A stretch of 11,083 bases of DNA from QHBQ01 sp038230695 (lineage in GTDB: Bacteria > Chloroflexota > Chloroflexia > QHBQ01), in NCBI GenBank assembly GCA_038230695.1, contig JBBRMT010000161.1:1-11083 (forward strand), in the 5' to 3' direction. Below the pieces are notes generated by a model. It was not told the origin of the DNA. It saw nothing but the letters and a program-made list of their open reading frames with translations, and did not search any database. This document shows, in pieces, positions 1 to 6,130 of the stretch. The translations under genes and the position numbers were made by a program. Each line of letters starts with the position of its first letter. Within the stretch, counting starts at the first letter, position 1.

Positions 1-224
1 CAGGGCGGGCAGCCACCCGCCCCTACACCAACATACGTTGCCGCGACGGGCATAGGTGCGTTGTATCAGGGCGGGCAGCCACCCGCCCCTACACCAACAT
101 ACGTTGCCGCGATGGGCATAGGTGTTGGGCGACAGGGCGGGCCACCGCCCGCCCCTACACCAACATACGTTGCCGCGATGGGCATTAGTGCGTTGCATCA
201 GGGCGGGCAGCCACCCGCCCCTAC
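1..224. repeat. 66-bp tandem repeat with internal GC-rich hairpins (3.4 units)
   Basis: Units begin at 1, 67, 133 and 199 with an exact 66-bp period. The last unit is cut after 26 bp. Each unit starts CAGGGCGGGC and carries an inverted repeat ending CCCGCCCCTAC. In units 1, 2 and 4 it is GGGCGGG/CCCGCCC with a 6-nt loop. In unit 3 it is GGGCGGGC/GCCCGCCC with a 4-nt loop, so sequence varies while the stem is kept. The rest of the unit (ACCAACATACGTTGCCGCGA...) is nearly identical between copies. The array may continue left of the window. It lies downstream of pyrG and could act as a transcript end or a REP-like element. No coding potential is convincing here. Confidence 0.9.
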
Positions 225-236
225 GTGAACTACTAA

Positions 237-271
237 CTCAGCCCTCAGCACTCAGCCCTCAGCACTCAGCG
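237..271. repeat. Heptanucleotide tandem tract (CTCAGCN x5)
   Basis: Five consecutive 7-bp units CTCAGCC, CTCAGCA, CTCAGCC, CTCAGCA and CTCAGCG run from 237 to 271. They end in the palindrome TCAGCGCTGA at 266-275, ten bases from the pyrG stop codon. Degenerate 7-bp tracts recur at 4788-4815 and 7862-7889, each just after a CCCGCCCCTAC palindrome. Confidence 0.85.
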
Positions 272-280
272 CTGATACGC

Positions 281-1924
281 TCAGGCAACCACCGGCACCA
301 ATTCGCGGGGGCGTTGATCCACCTTCGGCGCGGTGGTCATAGCCGCCTTGATGAAATCGCGGAAGAGCGGATGGGGGCGGTTAGGGCGGCTCTTGAACTC
401 CGGGTGAAACTGGCTGGCGACGAACCAGGGGTGGTCGCGTAGCTCGATGATCTCCACCAGCCTGCCGTCGGGCGACACCCCGCTGACGATCAAGCCCGCC
501 TGGTGCAAGCGTTCGCGGTAGTGATTGTTGAACTCGAAACGGTGGCGATGCCGCTCGTAAACCACCCCTTCGCCATAAGCTGCCGCTGCCTTCGTCCCCG
601 GCACAAGCTGGCAAGGGTAGAGGCCGAGGCGCATCGTGCCGCCCAGGTCGGCGATGTCGCGCTGGTCGGGCATAACGTCAATCACCGGATGAGGGGTGTG
701 GCTGTCAATCTCAGTGCTGTTTGCGCCGAGCAGCCCGCAAACGTTGCGGGCGAACTCGATCACCTCCATCTGCAAACCGTAGCAGAGGCCCAGGCAGGGG
801 ATCAGGTTCTCACGGGCGTAGCGGGCTGCCTCAATCTTGCCCTGCGCCCCGCGGTCGCCGAAGCCCCCTGGTATGAGGATACCCTGCACCCCGGCCAGCA
901 GCTTGTCCGCGCCCTCGCGCTCGATGTCCTCGGTGTTCACCCAGCGGATATCCACATCCACATCGTTGTGCAGCGCGGCGTGGCGCAGGCTCTCGGCCAC
1001 GCTGAGGTAGGCATCGTGCAACTCGGTATACTTACCAGCCAGGGCGATCTCGATGGTGCGTTTGGGATGGTGGATGCGCTTCACCAGCGCCCGCCACTCG
1101 CGCAGGTCCGGCTCGTGGCACACCAGTTGCAGTTTATTGACGATGTAGCCGCCCAACCCCTCATCCTCCAGCACCACCGGCACCTCGTAGATGCTCTTCA
1201 TCGTAAGCAGGCCGATGACCGCCTCCGGCTCCACATCGCAGAACAGGGCAATCTTGTCTTTAATCTCCTGCTCGATGGCGGTATCGCTGCGGCAGATGAT
1301 GATGTCGGGGCTTATGCCGATGCTGCGCAGCTCCTTGACCGAGTGCTGGGTCGGCTTGGTCTTGACCTCGCCGCTGCCGCCAATATAGGGCAGCAGGGTG
1401 ACGTGGACGTACAGCACGTTCTCGCGCCCCGCATCCTTACGCATCTGCCGAATCGCCTCCACAAAGGGCAGGCTCTCGATGTCGCCCACCGTGCCGCCCA
1501 CTTCCACGATGACCACATCGGGGCTGCTCTGGCGGCTTACCTGAGCGATGCGGCTCTTGATTTCGTTGGTGATATGGGGGATAACCTGGATGGTGCCACC
1601 CAGGAAGTCGCCCCGCCGTTCGCGAGCAATCACCGATGAGTATATCTGGCCGGTGGTCACGTTGCTGGAGCGGGTAAGGTTCTCGTCAATGAAACGCTCA
1701 TAGTGGCCGAGGTCGAGGTCGGTCTCCGCGCCATCATCGGTAACGAACACTTCGCCATGTTGATATGGCGACATGGTGCCAGGGTCAACGTTGATGTAGG
1801 GGTCGAGCTTGATGATCCGCACCGCCAGCCCCCGCGCCTTGAGCAGCCGCCCAATGCTCGCCACCGTAATCCCCTTGCCGACCGACGATACCACGCCGCC
1901 GGTTACGAATATGTATTTGGTCAT
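281..1924 (-). CDS. pyrG: CTP synthase (glutamine-hydrolysing)
   Basis: Catalyses the last step of de novo CTP synthesis in the cytosol: UTP + ATP + glutamine gives CTP. The 547-residue product matches the usual family length of about 545. The N-terminal synthetase domain (about 1-270) opens with MTKYIFVTGGVVSSVGKG, the P-loop-like start of this family, followed by SPYQHGEVFVTDDGAETDLDLG near 52-73. The C-terminal class I glutamine amidotransferase domain has its nucleophile Cys381 in GLCYGLQ and the His507/Glu509 pair in QFHPEF. The second of two in-frame ATGs is preferred: AAAGGAGG at 1931-1938 touches the first ATG (1930) but is spaced 6 nt from the ATG at 1924, which also gives the canonical N-terminus. 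It probably has its own weak promoter in the 155-bp gap behind the MBL gene. Identification is secure. Confidence 0.97.
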   Translation of the reverse strand: MTKYIFVTGGVVSSVGKGITVASIGRLLKARGLAVRIIKLDPYINVDPGTMSPYQHGEVFVTDDGAETDLDLGHYERFIDENLTRSSNVTTGQIYSSVIARERRGDFLGGTIQVIPHITNEIKSRIAQVSRQSSPDVVIVEVGGTVGDIESLPFVEAIRQMRKDAGRENVLYVHVTLLPYIGGSGEVKTKPTQHSVKELRSIGISPDIIICRSDTAIEQEIKDKIALFCDVEPEAVIGLLTMKSIYEVPVVLEDEGLGGYIVNKLQLVCHEPDLREWRALVKRIHHPKRTIEIALAGKYTELHDAYLSVAESLRHAALHNDVDVDIRWVNTEDIEREGADKLLAGVQGILIPGGFGDRGAQGKIEAARYARENLIPCLGLCYGLQMEVIEFARNVCGLLGANSTEIDSHTPHPVIDVMPDQRDIADLGGTMRLGLYPCQLVPGTKAAAAYGEGVVYERHRHRFEFNNHYRERLHQAGLIVSGVSPDGRLVEIIELRDHPWFVASQFHPEFKSRPNRPHPLFRDFIKAAMTTAPKVDQRPRELVPVVA

Positions 1925-1930
1925 TGCCAT

Positions 1931-1938
1931 CCTCCTTT
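1931..1938 (-). promoter_or_regulatory. pyrG ribosome binding site that decides the start
   Basis: AAAGGAGG on the minus strand abuts the ATG at 1930 with zero spacing but lies 6 nt upstream of the ATG at 1924. The second ATG is therefore the likelier initiator. Confidence 0.7.
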
Positions 1939-1946
1939 GATCATTT

Positions 1947-1980
1947 CTCCCCTCCCACCGGCAGGGGCTGGGGGTGGGTG
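1947..1980. repeat. Dispersed G/C-rich repeat (CTCCCCTCCC...GGGGTGGGT), copy 1
   Basis: The sequence CTCCCCTCCC, then AGGGGCTGGGGGTGGGT, matches the copy at 3256-3285 in order and orientation, with a small difference in the loop. It can fold as an imperfect C-rich/G-rich hairpin. It sits in the pyrG leader. A related C-rich/G-rich palindrome (CCTCCCC cttt GGGGAGG) follows at 2011-2028. Confidence 0.65.
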
Positions 1981-2010
1981 CTTAGTGTACACCACGCTCC
2001 CCCCTCCTAG

Positions 2011-2028
2011 CCTCCCCCTTTGGGGAGG
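2011..2028. repeat. Perfect 7-bp hairpin CCTCCCC/GGGGAGG
   Basis: The arms at 2011-2017 and 2022-2028 are perfectly complementary around the 4-nt loop cttt. The hairpin lies directly downstream of the candidate pyrG -10 (2030-2035). A transcript starting there would carry it at or very near its 5' end. Confidence 0.6.
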
Positions 2029-2029
2029 A

Positions 2030-2035
2030 ATTATA
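2030..2035 (-). promoter_or_regulatory. Candidate pyrG -10 element (TATAAT)
   Basis: A perfect minus-strand TATAAT about 106 bp upstream of the pyrG ATG. No recognisable -35 sits 16-19 bp away, because that position is occupied by the arm of the MBL-gene hairpin. The promoter may be weak or use another factor. Read-through from the upstream MBL gene is an alternative. Confidence 0.35.
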
Positions 2036-2048
2036 GGGTTTAACGTCG

Positions 2049-2082
2049 GAGCGGGTAGCTGCCCCTCGGCTGCTACCCGCTC
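2049..2082 (-). terminator. Hairpin just after the MBL gene, probable terminator
   Basis: Perfect 11-bp stem GAGCGGGTAGC/GCTACCCGCTC with a 12-nt loop, starting 3 nt after the MBL stop codon. No T-tract follows on the minus strand, so it may be a weak terminator or a 3'-end stabilising structure. Confidence 0.55.
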
Positions 2083-2085
2083 GTC

Positions 2086-2754
2086 TTACTGTCTGGCTTC
2101 CAGCACCACCACTTGGGTATTCTCTGGAAGGTCGGCCTTCTTGATATTCAGTTTTTCAAGAGTGGGTGGGTCTTTCAGGCCCATCTCCTTGCTGAAGCGT
2201 TCAATGTCTTCCAGCTTCAATTCTTCAGGGTTGGGGTGGCTATCATCAGTGCTGTAGCGCATCGGGATGACGATGCGCGGCTCAATCTGGCTGATGATCG
2301 TGGTTGCGGCAGTGGCATCCATCCCCCCGTTACCGCCAATCGGCACCAGCAGAATGTCCACATCACCAATCGCCTCGTTCTGCGACTCGCTCAACTCGTG
2401 ACCGAGGTCGCCGAGGTGGCAGATGGTCAGGTCGTCAACGGTCATGACGTAAATGTTGTTCTTGCCGCGCTTATTGCCCTGCTGCTTGTCGCGGTAGCTG
2501 CTGATTGCCACGAAGAACGCGCCCTTGACCTCGTACTCGCCGGGCCGCTCCATAATGTAGGGGTTGGGTTCGACCTTCACTGCGGCGGCGTTGTTAAGGT
2601 GGGGGTCGGTGTTGTTACTGACGGTAATGGCATCGGCCTTCATGATGCGGGGTAGCTCGTAGCCGAGCGACTTGTCGAAGGGGTCGGTCAGGATGGTCAC
2701 ATCCTTGCCCTTGATGCGAAAACACTGGTGGCCCAGCCACGTAATCTCTGCCAT
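2086..2754 (-). CDS. MBL-fold (UlaG-like, COG2220-type) protein with degenerate metal site
   Basis: 222 residues. The N-terminus MAEITWLGHQCFRIKGKDVTILTDPFD has the strand pattern typical of small UlaG-like metallo-beta-lactamase-fold hydrolases. ERPGEYEVKGAFF (69-81) and ICHLGDLGHEL (111-121) are further family blocks. His113 and Asp116 are present. The usual SHxHxDH zinc motif reads SNNTDPH (46-52), so the first two histidines and the Asp position are replaced. The late family block IPMHY reads IPMRY, with Arg166. This suggests a non-catalytic or altered protein; no substrate can be named. AAGGAG lies at 2762-2767, 7 nt before the ATG. It has its own promoter (2848-2876) and is transcribed divergently from the small gene at 3004. 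The fold is well supported; function is unknown. Confidence 0.8.
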   Translation of the reverse strand: MAEITWLGHQCFRIKGKDVTILTDPFDKSLGYELPRIMKADAITVSNNTDPHLNNAAAVKVEPNPYIMERPGEYEVKGAFFVAISSYRDKQQGNKRGKNNIYVMTVDDLTICHLGDLGHELSESQNEAIGDVDILLVPIGGNGGMDATAATTIISQIEPRIVIPMRYSTDDSHPNPEELKLEDIERFSKEMGLKDPPTLEKLNIKKADLPENTQVVVLEARQ

Positions 2755-2777
2755 GATTGCTCTCCTTATAATGCGTA

Positions 2778-2831
2778 AGCCAGCCCTGTCGGTTTAGCGC
2801 AAGGTTCATGCGTGTTTGGTGCAGGCTGGCT
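2778..2831 (-). promoter_or_regulatory. Possible 5'-leader stem of the MBL gene
   Basis: The arms AGCCAGCC (2778-2785) and GGCTGGCT (2824-2831) are perfectly complementary, and two more pairs form if one C is bulged. The loop is about 35 nt. The stem would lie between the predicted start of transcription (about 2841) and the ribosome binding site (2762-2767). A leader structure is possible, but it matches no riboswitch I recognise. Confidence 0.35.
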
Positions 2832-2847
2832 AGAAGTTATCTCCGCT

Positions 2848-2876
2848 ATTTTACCAAAAATGGGGGCGGCGGGCAA
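2848..2876 (-). promoter_or_regulatory. Sigma-70-type promoter of the MBL gene
   Basis: Minus strand: -35 TTGCCC (2871-2876), a 17-bp spacer, then -10 TAAAAT (2848-2853) preceded by TGG (extended -10). It lies about 95 bp upstream of the ATG. Confidence 0.65.
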
Positions 2877-2918
2877 GTGATTTATCCACAATTTGCCGCC
2901 CCGATAATTTGACGGGTG

Positions 2919-2927
2919 TGGTATAAT
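2919..2927 (+). promoter_or_regulatory. Extended -10 promoter of the small gene at 3004
   Basis: TGG followed by perfect TATAAT (2922-2927) makes an extended -10 (TGnTATAAT). A TTGACG at 2909-2914 is only 7 bp upstream, too close to be its -35. Transcription would start near 2934, giving a leader of about 70 nt. Confidence 0.55.
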
Positions 2928-3003
2928 TGTATTGCTGCTTCCATTGGATGGGAAGCGACTCATCAATAGGCGAACAGGCAGCATATTAGACAGGAGCAAG
3001 CTC

Positions 3004-3252
3004 ATGGAACTAGTTGAAGGGAAGGAACTGGCGTTGAAGCATGACCGCGCCTATTTTGCCGCCCACCAATTTGCTATTCGCTATCTGCGCCCCTACATCG
3101 AGGGCGAGTTCTGGCCCACCGCCGATTTCGTGGAAGGCACCTGCGTGCTGGTGGTGAAGGGCGAACGCGGCAGCCGCATCCGCACCGCCCAGGAGCCGCG
3201 CCAGCCAGGCGAACCGCGTCGCAGTCGCATGGGCGTGCTTGATAAGGACTAA
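3004..3252 (+). CDS. Small hypothetical protein (82 aa)
   Basis: I do not recognise this protein. The start at 3004 is chosen because AGGAG (2992-2996) lies 7 nt upstream; a longer frame from 2932 would begin at the predicted transcription start without a ribosome site. The product is soluble and charged. It has a central block YLRPYIEGEFWPTADFVEG and a strongly basic stretch rich in Arg, Pro and Glu (about residues 54-75), suggestive of a disordered or nucleic-acid-contacting tail. There is no signal peptide or membrane helix. It is the only complete plus-strand gene in the window. A good ribosome site, a perfect TATAAT upstream and a stop codon that abuts the stop of the convergent VOC gene all support it as real. 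Function unknown. Confidence 0.7.
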   Translation: MELVEGKELALKHDRAYFAAHQFAIRYLRPYIEGEFWPTADFVEGTCVLVVKGERGSRIRTAQEPRQPGEPRRSRMGVLDKD

Positions 3253-3654
3253 TTACTCCCCTCCCCAGGAGGGGTTGGGGTGGGTAAGTGGCGACCACTG
3301 CTGCGTAAACTCCACACGGTTGCCGAATGGATCGCGGATCTCGAAACGGTCCCGCTCCGGCACGGCAACCGCCTCGTTTATGGCGATGCCCGCTTCTGCC
3401 AACCGCGTTCGCAACGCTTCGAGGTCGTCAACCTCATAGGCAACGTGCGCTTTAGTGATATAGCGGTCTACCCCATCCTCGGTGCCGACGTGTACCTGGT
3501 GGTCGCCCACCTGCAGCCAGAAGCCACCCCGCCCCTTCAATGCGGCGGGCTTCTCTATTTCCGCCAGCCCTAGCAGCCCACAATAGAAGCGTCGCCCCTC
3601 ATCTTCCGCCCAATTAGGGATGCTGATCTGCACATGATTCAGGCCGATGATCAT
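3253..3654 (-). CDS. VOC/glyoxalase superfamily protein with repeat-encoded C-terminus
   Basis: 133 residues with the paired beta-alpha-beta-beta-beta modules of the vicinal oxygen chelate fold. NHVQISIP opens module 1, and RFYCGLLGL follows at 22-30. HVGTED lies near 55-60, and AHVAYEVDDLEALRTRLAEAG starts module 2 at 69. RDPFGNRVEF ends the fold at 107-116. Candidate metal ligands are His7, His55, His70 and Glu115, so a metal-dependent lyase, isomerase or dioxygenase is plausible; the substrate is unknown. Its ATG overlaps the recX stop (ATGA, 3651-3654), indicating translational coupling. The last ten codons before the stop (THPNPSWGGE) coincide exactly with a dispersed GC-rich repeat at 3256-3285. 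The native end was probably near FTQQW. Confidence 0.85.
   Translation of the reverse strand: MIIGLNHVQISIPNWAEDEGRRFYCGLLGLAEIEKPAALKGRGGFWLQVGDHQVHVGTEDGVDRYITKAHVAYEVDDLEALRTRLAEAGIAINEAVAVPERDRFEIRDPFGNRVEFTQQWSPLTHPNPSWGGE
3256..3285. repeat. Dispersed G/C-rich repeat, copy 2, inside the VOC reading frame
   Basis: CTCCCCTCCCC, then AGGAGGGGTTGGGGTGGGT, is the same element as at 1947-1980 in the same orientation. It supplies the last ten sense codons of the VOC gene. The stop at 3253-3255 is just beyond it and directly abuts the TAA of the convergent gene (3250-3252). Confidence 0.7.
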
Positions 3655-4715
3655 TCCTCGACCTCATCATCCTCGCTAGCCTCGCCATTTATCTCCGCCC
3701 ACAACCGATTGGTAACGAAACTGACCGCCCCGAAGCTGAAGCCGCGCCGCTGTAGGAAGCCGCCCATGCGTCGCTTGAATGTGGCTTTGTCCAGGTTCTG
3801 GTAGCTGCGGAGCTTCTTGCGGGCCACGTCCAGCGCCTTGCTGCGATCGCTGCCCCCCGCACCCCGGCCAAAGTCTTCGGCATAGCCCTCATCGTCCTCG
3901 GCGTTAGTTTCCTCCTGGTCGGGAACGCTGTCGAATAGCGACAGGTCTTCGTTGGTACGTACCGGACGGCGGGTGAGCGGCGCGGCAGCAGCGGCAAGTT
4001 CGCGCTGGTTGACGCGCTCCTGCTCGGCAGCCGCCTCTAGCTCATCCAGCGCCTGCTGGATAACCTGATCTGCAACCCGCTTGCCGCGCAACTCGCTGCG
4101 GAGCATCCGTTCGCCCATCGGCTTGAACTGTTCGCGGTTGCCGATCCAGAAGCGGGCAAAGGCCAGGTCGTCAACGTAGCTGCGTTCGCGCAGTTTGTCA
4201 ATCACTCTGGCGATCAGTTCGGGGTCGGGCGCTTCACTCTCCTCTGGGTCGTCTTCCTCCTCGGCGGGCAGGTCCACGGTCTCATCCTCATCATCGTCGC
4301 GCTTCAGCAGCGGCTTGCGCTTGCTGGCAAAGCCGTTCGATTTCCTGAAGCTGCTCTTCTTCACTGGCTTGGGGCGGGCGGCCTTGCGCTGCACCTCGCG
4401 CAGTTTGCTGCTCACCTCATACTCGCTCATTGGTCGTCCCGCCAGATAGTTGAGGGCGCGGTCGTAGAGACGCTGGAAGCGTTCCTGCTCCACCAGTTCC
4501 TGCACCTTGATGTCGGGCATCGCCATGCCCACCTTTAGCCGCGCATCGGCAATGACCTCGATGCTCAGGGTGAGGGCGTAGCGGCCATCAACGTAGATAT
4601 GCAACCGATCGCGGCTGCGCTTGCTCGGTTGCATCGCGGTGATACGGTTGTCCTCCGCCTCCGGCTCGGCGACCGCCACGCTGGCGAGGATGTTCTTTGG
4701 GTCAATAGTTGGCAT
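3651..4715 (-). CDS. recX: Regulatory protein RecX, enlarged by two charged insertions
   Basis: RecX binds RecA filaments and modulates recombinase activity. The N-terminal block RDRLHIYVDGRYALTLS (35-51) is typical of RecX. Three helical modules can be seen: RALNYLAGRPMSEYEVSSKL (86-105), DKLRERSYVDDLAFARFWI with GERMLRSELRGKRV (173-214), and KKLRSYQNLDKATFKRRMGGFLQRRGF (300-326). Between them lie a basic-then-acidic insertion (about 110-165) and an Ala/Glu/Asp/Gly-rich insertion (about 232-290). At 354 residues it is well above the 150-270 usual for the family. An in-frame TTG at 4733 would add six residues, but only the ATG at 4715 has even a weak ribosome site (GAAAG). It lies 214 bp behind recA on the same strand and overlaps the VOC gene by 4 bp. 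Assignment is confident; the meaning of the insertions is not. Confidence 0.9.
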   Translation of the reverse strand: MPTIDPKNILASVAVAEPEAEDNRITAMQPSKRSRDRLHIYVDGRYALTLSIEVIADARLKVGMAMPDIKVQELVEQERFQRLYDRALNYLAGRPMSEYEVSSKLREVQRKAARPKPVKKSSFRKSNGFASKRKPLLKRDDDEDETVDLPAEEEDDPEESEAPDPELIARVIDKLRERSYVDDLAFARFWIGNREQFKPMGERMLRSELRGKRVADQVIQQALDELEAAAEQERVNQRELAAAAAPLTRRPVRTNEDLSLFDSVPDQEETNAEDDEGYAEDFGRGAGGSDRSKALDVARKKLRSYQNLDKATFKRRMGGFLQRRGFSFGAVSFVTNRLWAEINGEASEDDEVEE

Positions 4716-4736
4716 AATCGTTCTTTCTATCAAAGT

Positions 4737-4761
4737 CAGGGCGAGTGCAACCCGCCCCTAC
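4737..4761. repeat. Dispersed CCCGCCCCTAC palindrome in the recX leader
   Basis: CAGGGCGAGTGCAA followed by CCCGCCCCTAC is a degenerate relative of the unit start at 1-26. The stem GGGCGAG/CCCGCCC has one mismatch. It lies about 20 bp upstream of the recX ATG and is followed by a degenerate 7-bp tract (4788-4815). Confidence 0.65.
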
Positions 4762-4787
4762 GCCTATGGAGCGAAAGGGCAAAGACA

Positions 4788-4815
4788 CTCAGCGCTCAAA
4801 CCACAAACCTCAGCG
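4788..4815. repeat. Degenerate heptamer tract
   Basis: Four 7-bp units, CTCAGCG CTCAAAC CACAAAC CTCAGCG, stay in phase. The first and last match the unit type at 265-271. Confidence 0.5.
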
Positions 4816-4832
4816 CTTGGCATTAAACGAAC

Positions 4833-4869
4833 CGGGGTGGCCGCGCCAGTTACGGTCACGGCCACCCCG
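4833..4869 (-). terminator. Strong hairpin after recA, probable partial terminator
   Basis: Perfect 11-bp stem CGGGGTGGCCG (4833-4843) / CGGCCACCCCG (4859-4869) with a 15-nt loop. On the minus strand it is followed by GTTCGTTTAATG, a poor T-tract. It lies about 60 bp past the recA stop and before recX. It could attenuate transcription from recA into recX; recA-recX pairs in other bacteria are known to use such an arrangement. Confidence 0.65.
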
Positions 4870-4929
4870 ATGCTAAATGAGGAGGTTATCATTTGTCCGC
4901 TTCGCCATTAGCCGATGCGGCTGGGGCAA

Positions 4930-6015
4930 CTACTCCTCGTCCTCATCCTCATCTTCGTCGAAAGCAGGGGCAGCGGCGGCCACCTTGCCACCCTTCACCG
5001 GCGCTGCGGCGCTCTTGCCCACTTCGAGCAAGTTGGCGCTGCTGCTGCGGATGCGCTGCTCGATGTCGTCAGCCATATCGAGGTGCTGGCGCAGATACTC
5101 CTTAGCGTTCTCACGACCCTGGCCGACCTTCTGATCACCATAGTAGTAGAATGCGCCACTCTTGCGGATAAGGCCCAGTTCGGTGCCGATGTCCACAATC
5201 TCACCCTCGCGGCTGATGCCCTCGTTGAACATCAGGTCGAACTCGGCGACGCGGAAAGGCGGGGCAACCTTGTTCTTGACTACCTTGACCTTGACGTGGT
5301 TGCCGCTCACATCCTGGCCCGATTTGATGCTCTCGACGCGGCGGATCTCCATCCGCACACTGGCGTAGAACTTCAGCGCCTGGCCGCCAGTGGTGGTCTC
5401 CGGGTTGCCGAACATCACGCCGATCTTCATGCGGATCTGGTTGGTGAAGATCAGCACGGTCTTGCTCTTGCTTACCGCTGCCGCGAGCTTACGCAAAGCC
5501 TGCGACATGAGGCGGGCGTGCAGGCCAACGTGGGCATCGCCCATCTCGCCCTCGATCTCGGCACGAGGGGTTAGCGCGGCCACGCTGTCTACAACCACCA
5601 CATCCACTGCGCCGCTGCGTACCAGGGTCTCAGCAATCTCCAGCCCCTGTTCGCCGTTGTCCGGCTGGCTAATTAGCAGGGTGTCGAGGTTCACGCCGCA
5701 CTTCTCGGCGTATACGGGATCCATCGCGTGTTCCGCGTCAATGAAAGCGGCCACGCCGCCCATCCGTTGCGCCTCGGCAATAATATGCTGGCAAAGGGTT
5801 GTCTTACCCGAAGATTCGGGGCCATAAATCTCGATAACGCGTCCACGCGGCACGCCACCGATGCCCAGCGCCAGGTCCAGAGCCAGACTGCCGGTGGGGA
5901 TCGACTCGACCAACATCCGGTTGGCGGGGTCGTTCATCTTCATGATGCTACCCTTGCCGAACTGCCGCTCAATCTGGGCGATAGCGGTCTCAATCGCCTT
6001 CTCACGATCTGCCAT
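4930..6015 (-). CDS. recA: Recombinase RecA
   Basis: ATP-dependent strand-exchange recombinase and, in bacteria with LexA, the SOS co-protease. The 361-residue product has standard length. The N-terminal polymerisation helix includes AIAQIERQFGKGSIMKM (11-27). Walker A is GPESSGKTT (65-73, Lys71), and Walker B is VVVVDS with Asp143. FIDAEHAMDP is at 91-100, and LIFTNQIRMKIGVMFGNPET (188-207) leads into DNA-binding loop L2. The tail ends in a run of Asp/Glu (353-361), the acidic C-terminus typical of RecA. AGGAGG lies at 6028-6033, 12 nt before the ATG, slightly long but the only good site. A consensus promoter and an SOS-like box lie about 110 bp upstream. recX and a VOC gene follow on the same strand after a hairpin. 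No inactivating change is seen. Confidence 0.98.
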   Translation of the reverse strand: MADREKAIETAIAQIERQFGKGSIMKMNDPANRMLVESIPTGSLALDLALGIGGVPRGRVIEIYGPESSGKTTLCQHIIAEAQRMGGVAAFIDAEHAMDPVYAEKCGVNLDTLLISQPDNGEQGLEIAETLVRSGAVDVVVVDSVAALTPRAEIEGEMGDAHVGLHARLMSQALRKLAAAVSKSKTVLIFTNQIRMKIGVMFGNPETTTGGQALKFYASVRMEIRRVESIKSGQDVSGNHVKVKVVKNKVAPPFRVAEFDLMFNEGISREGEIVDIGTELGLIRKSGAFYYYGDQKVGQGRENAKEYLRQHLDMADDIEQRIRSSSANLLEVGKSAAAPVKGGKVAAAAPAFDEDEDEDEE

Positions 6016-6105
6016 GTTCTTGCTCGTCCTCCTATGTTCTCAGTTTAAGGGTTCAAGGATAGTGTGATGGGCGCTGTGATTGTCCGGTTCAGCTCTCTAA
6101 CCATC

Positions 6106-6117
6106 GCACAAATGTTC
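6106..6117 (-). promoter_or_regulatory. Candidate LexA (SOS) operator, GAAC-N4-GTGC
   Basis: The minus strand reads GAACATTTGTGC, one mismatch from the GAAC-N4-GTTC half-site pattern used by Gram-positive-type LexA. It begins 14 bp downstream of the recA -10, where a bound repressor would block initiation. No lexA gene is in the window, so this rests on motif and position only. Confidence 0.45.
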
Positions 6118-6130
6118 TACCAACTCACAT

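Noticed and set aside
1..224. CRISPR-like reading of the regular 66-bp array
   Set aside because: The whole unit is repeated, including what would be spacers, so there are no unique spacers. No cas genes are present.
370..400. CTP synthase nucleophile block GLCYGLQ as a novel variant
   Set aside because: It differs from the commoner GICLGMQ, but Cys, His507 and Glu509 are all present, and the change is within normal variation as far as I can judge.
122..442. Plus-strand open frame across the tandem repeats into pyrG
   Set aside because: It is made of repeat sequence and antisense pyrG, has no ribosome site and resembles no protein.
503..1639. Long 378-codon plus-strand frame
   Set aside because: It is the antisense shadow of pyrG; long antisense frames are common in GC-rich genes.
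2909..2927. TTGACG plus TATAAT as a -35/-10 pair
   Set aside because: The spacer is only 7 bp. The -10 was kept as an extended -10 element instead.
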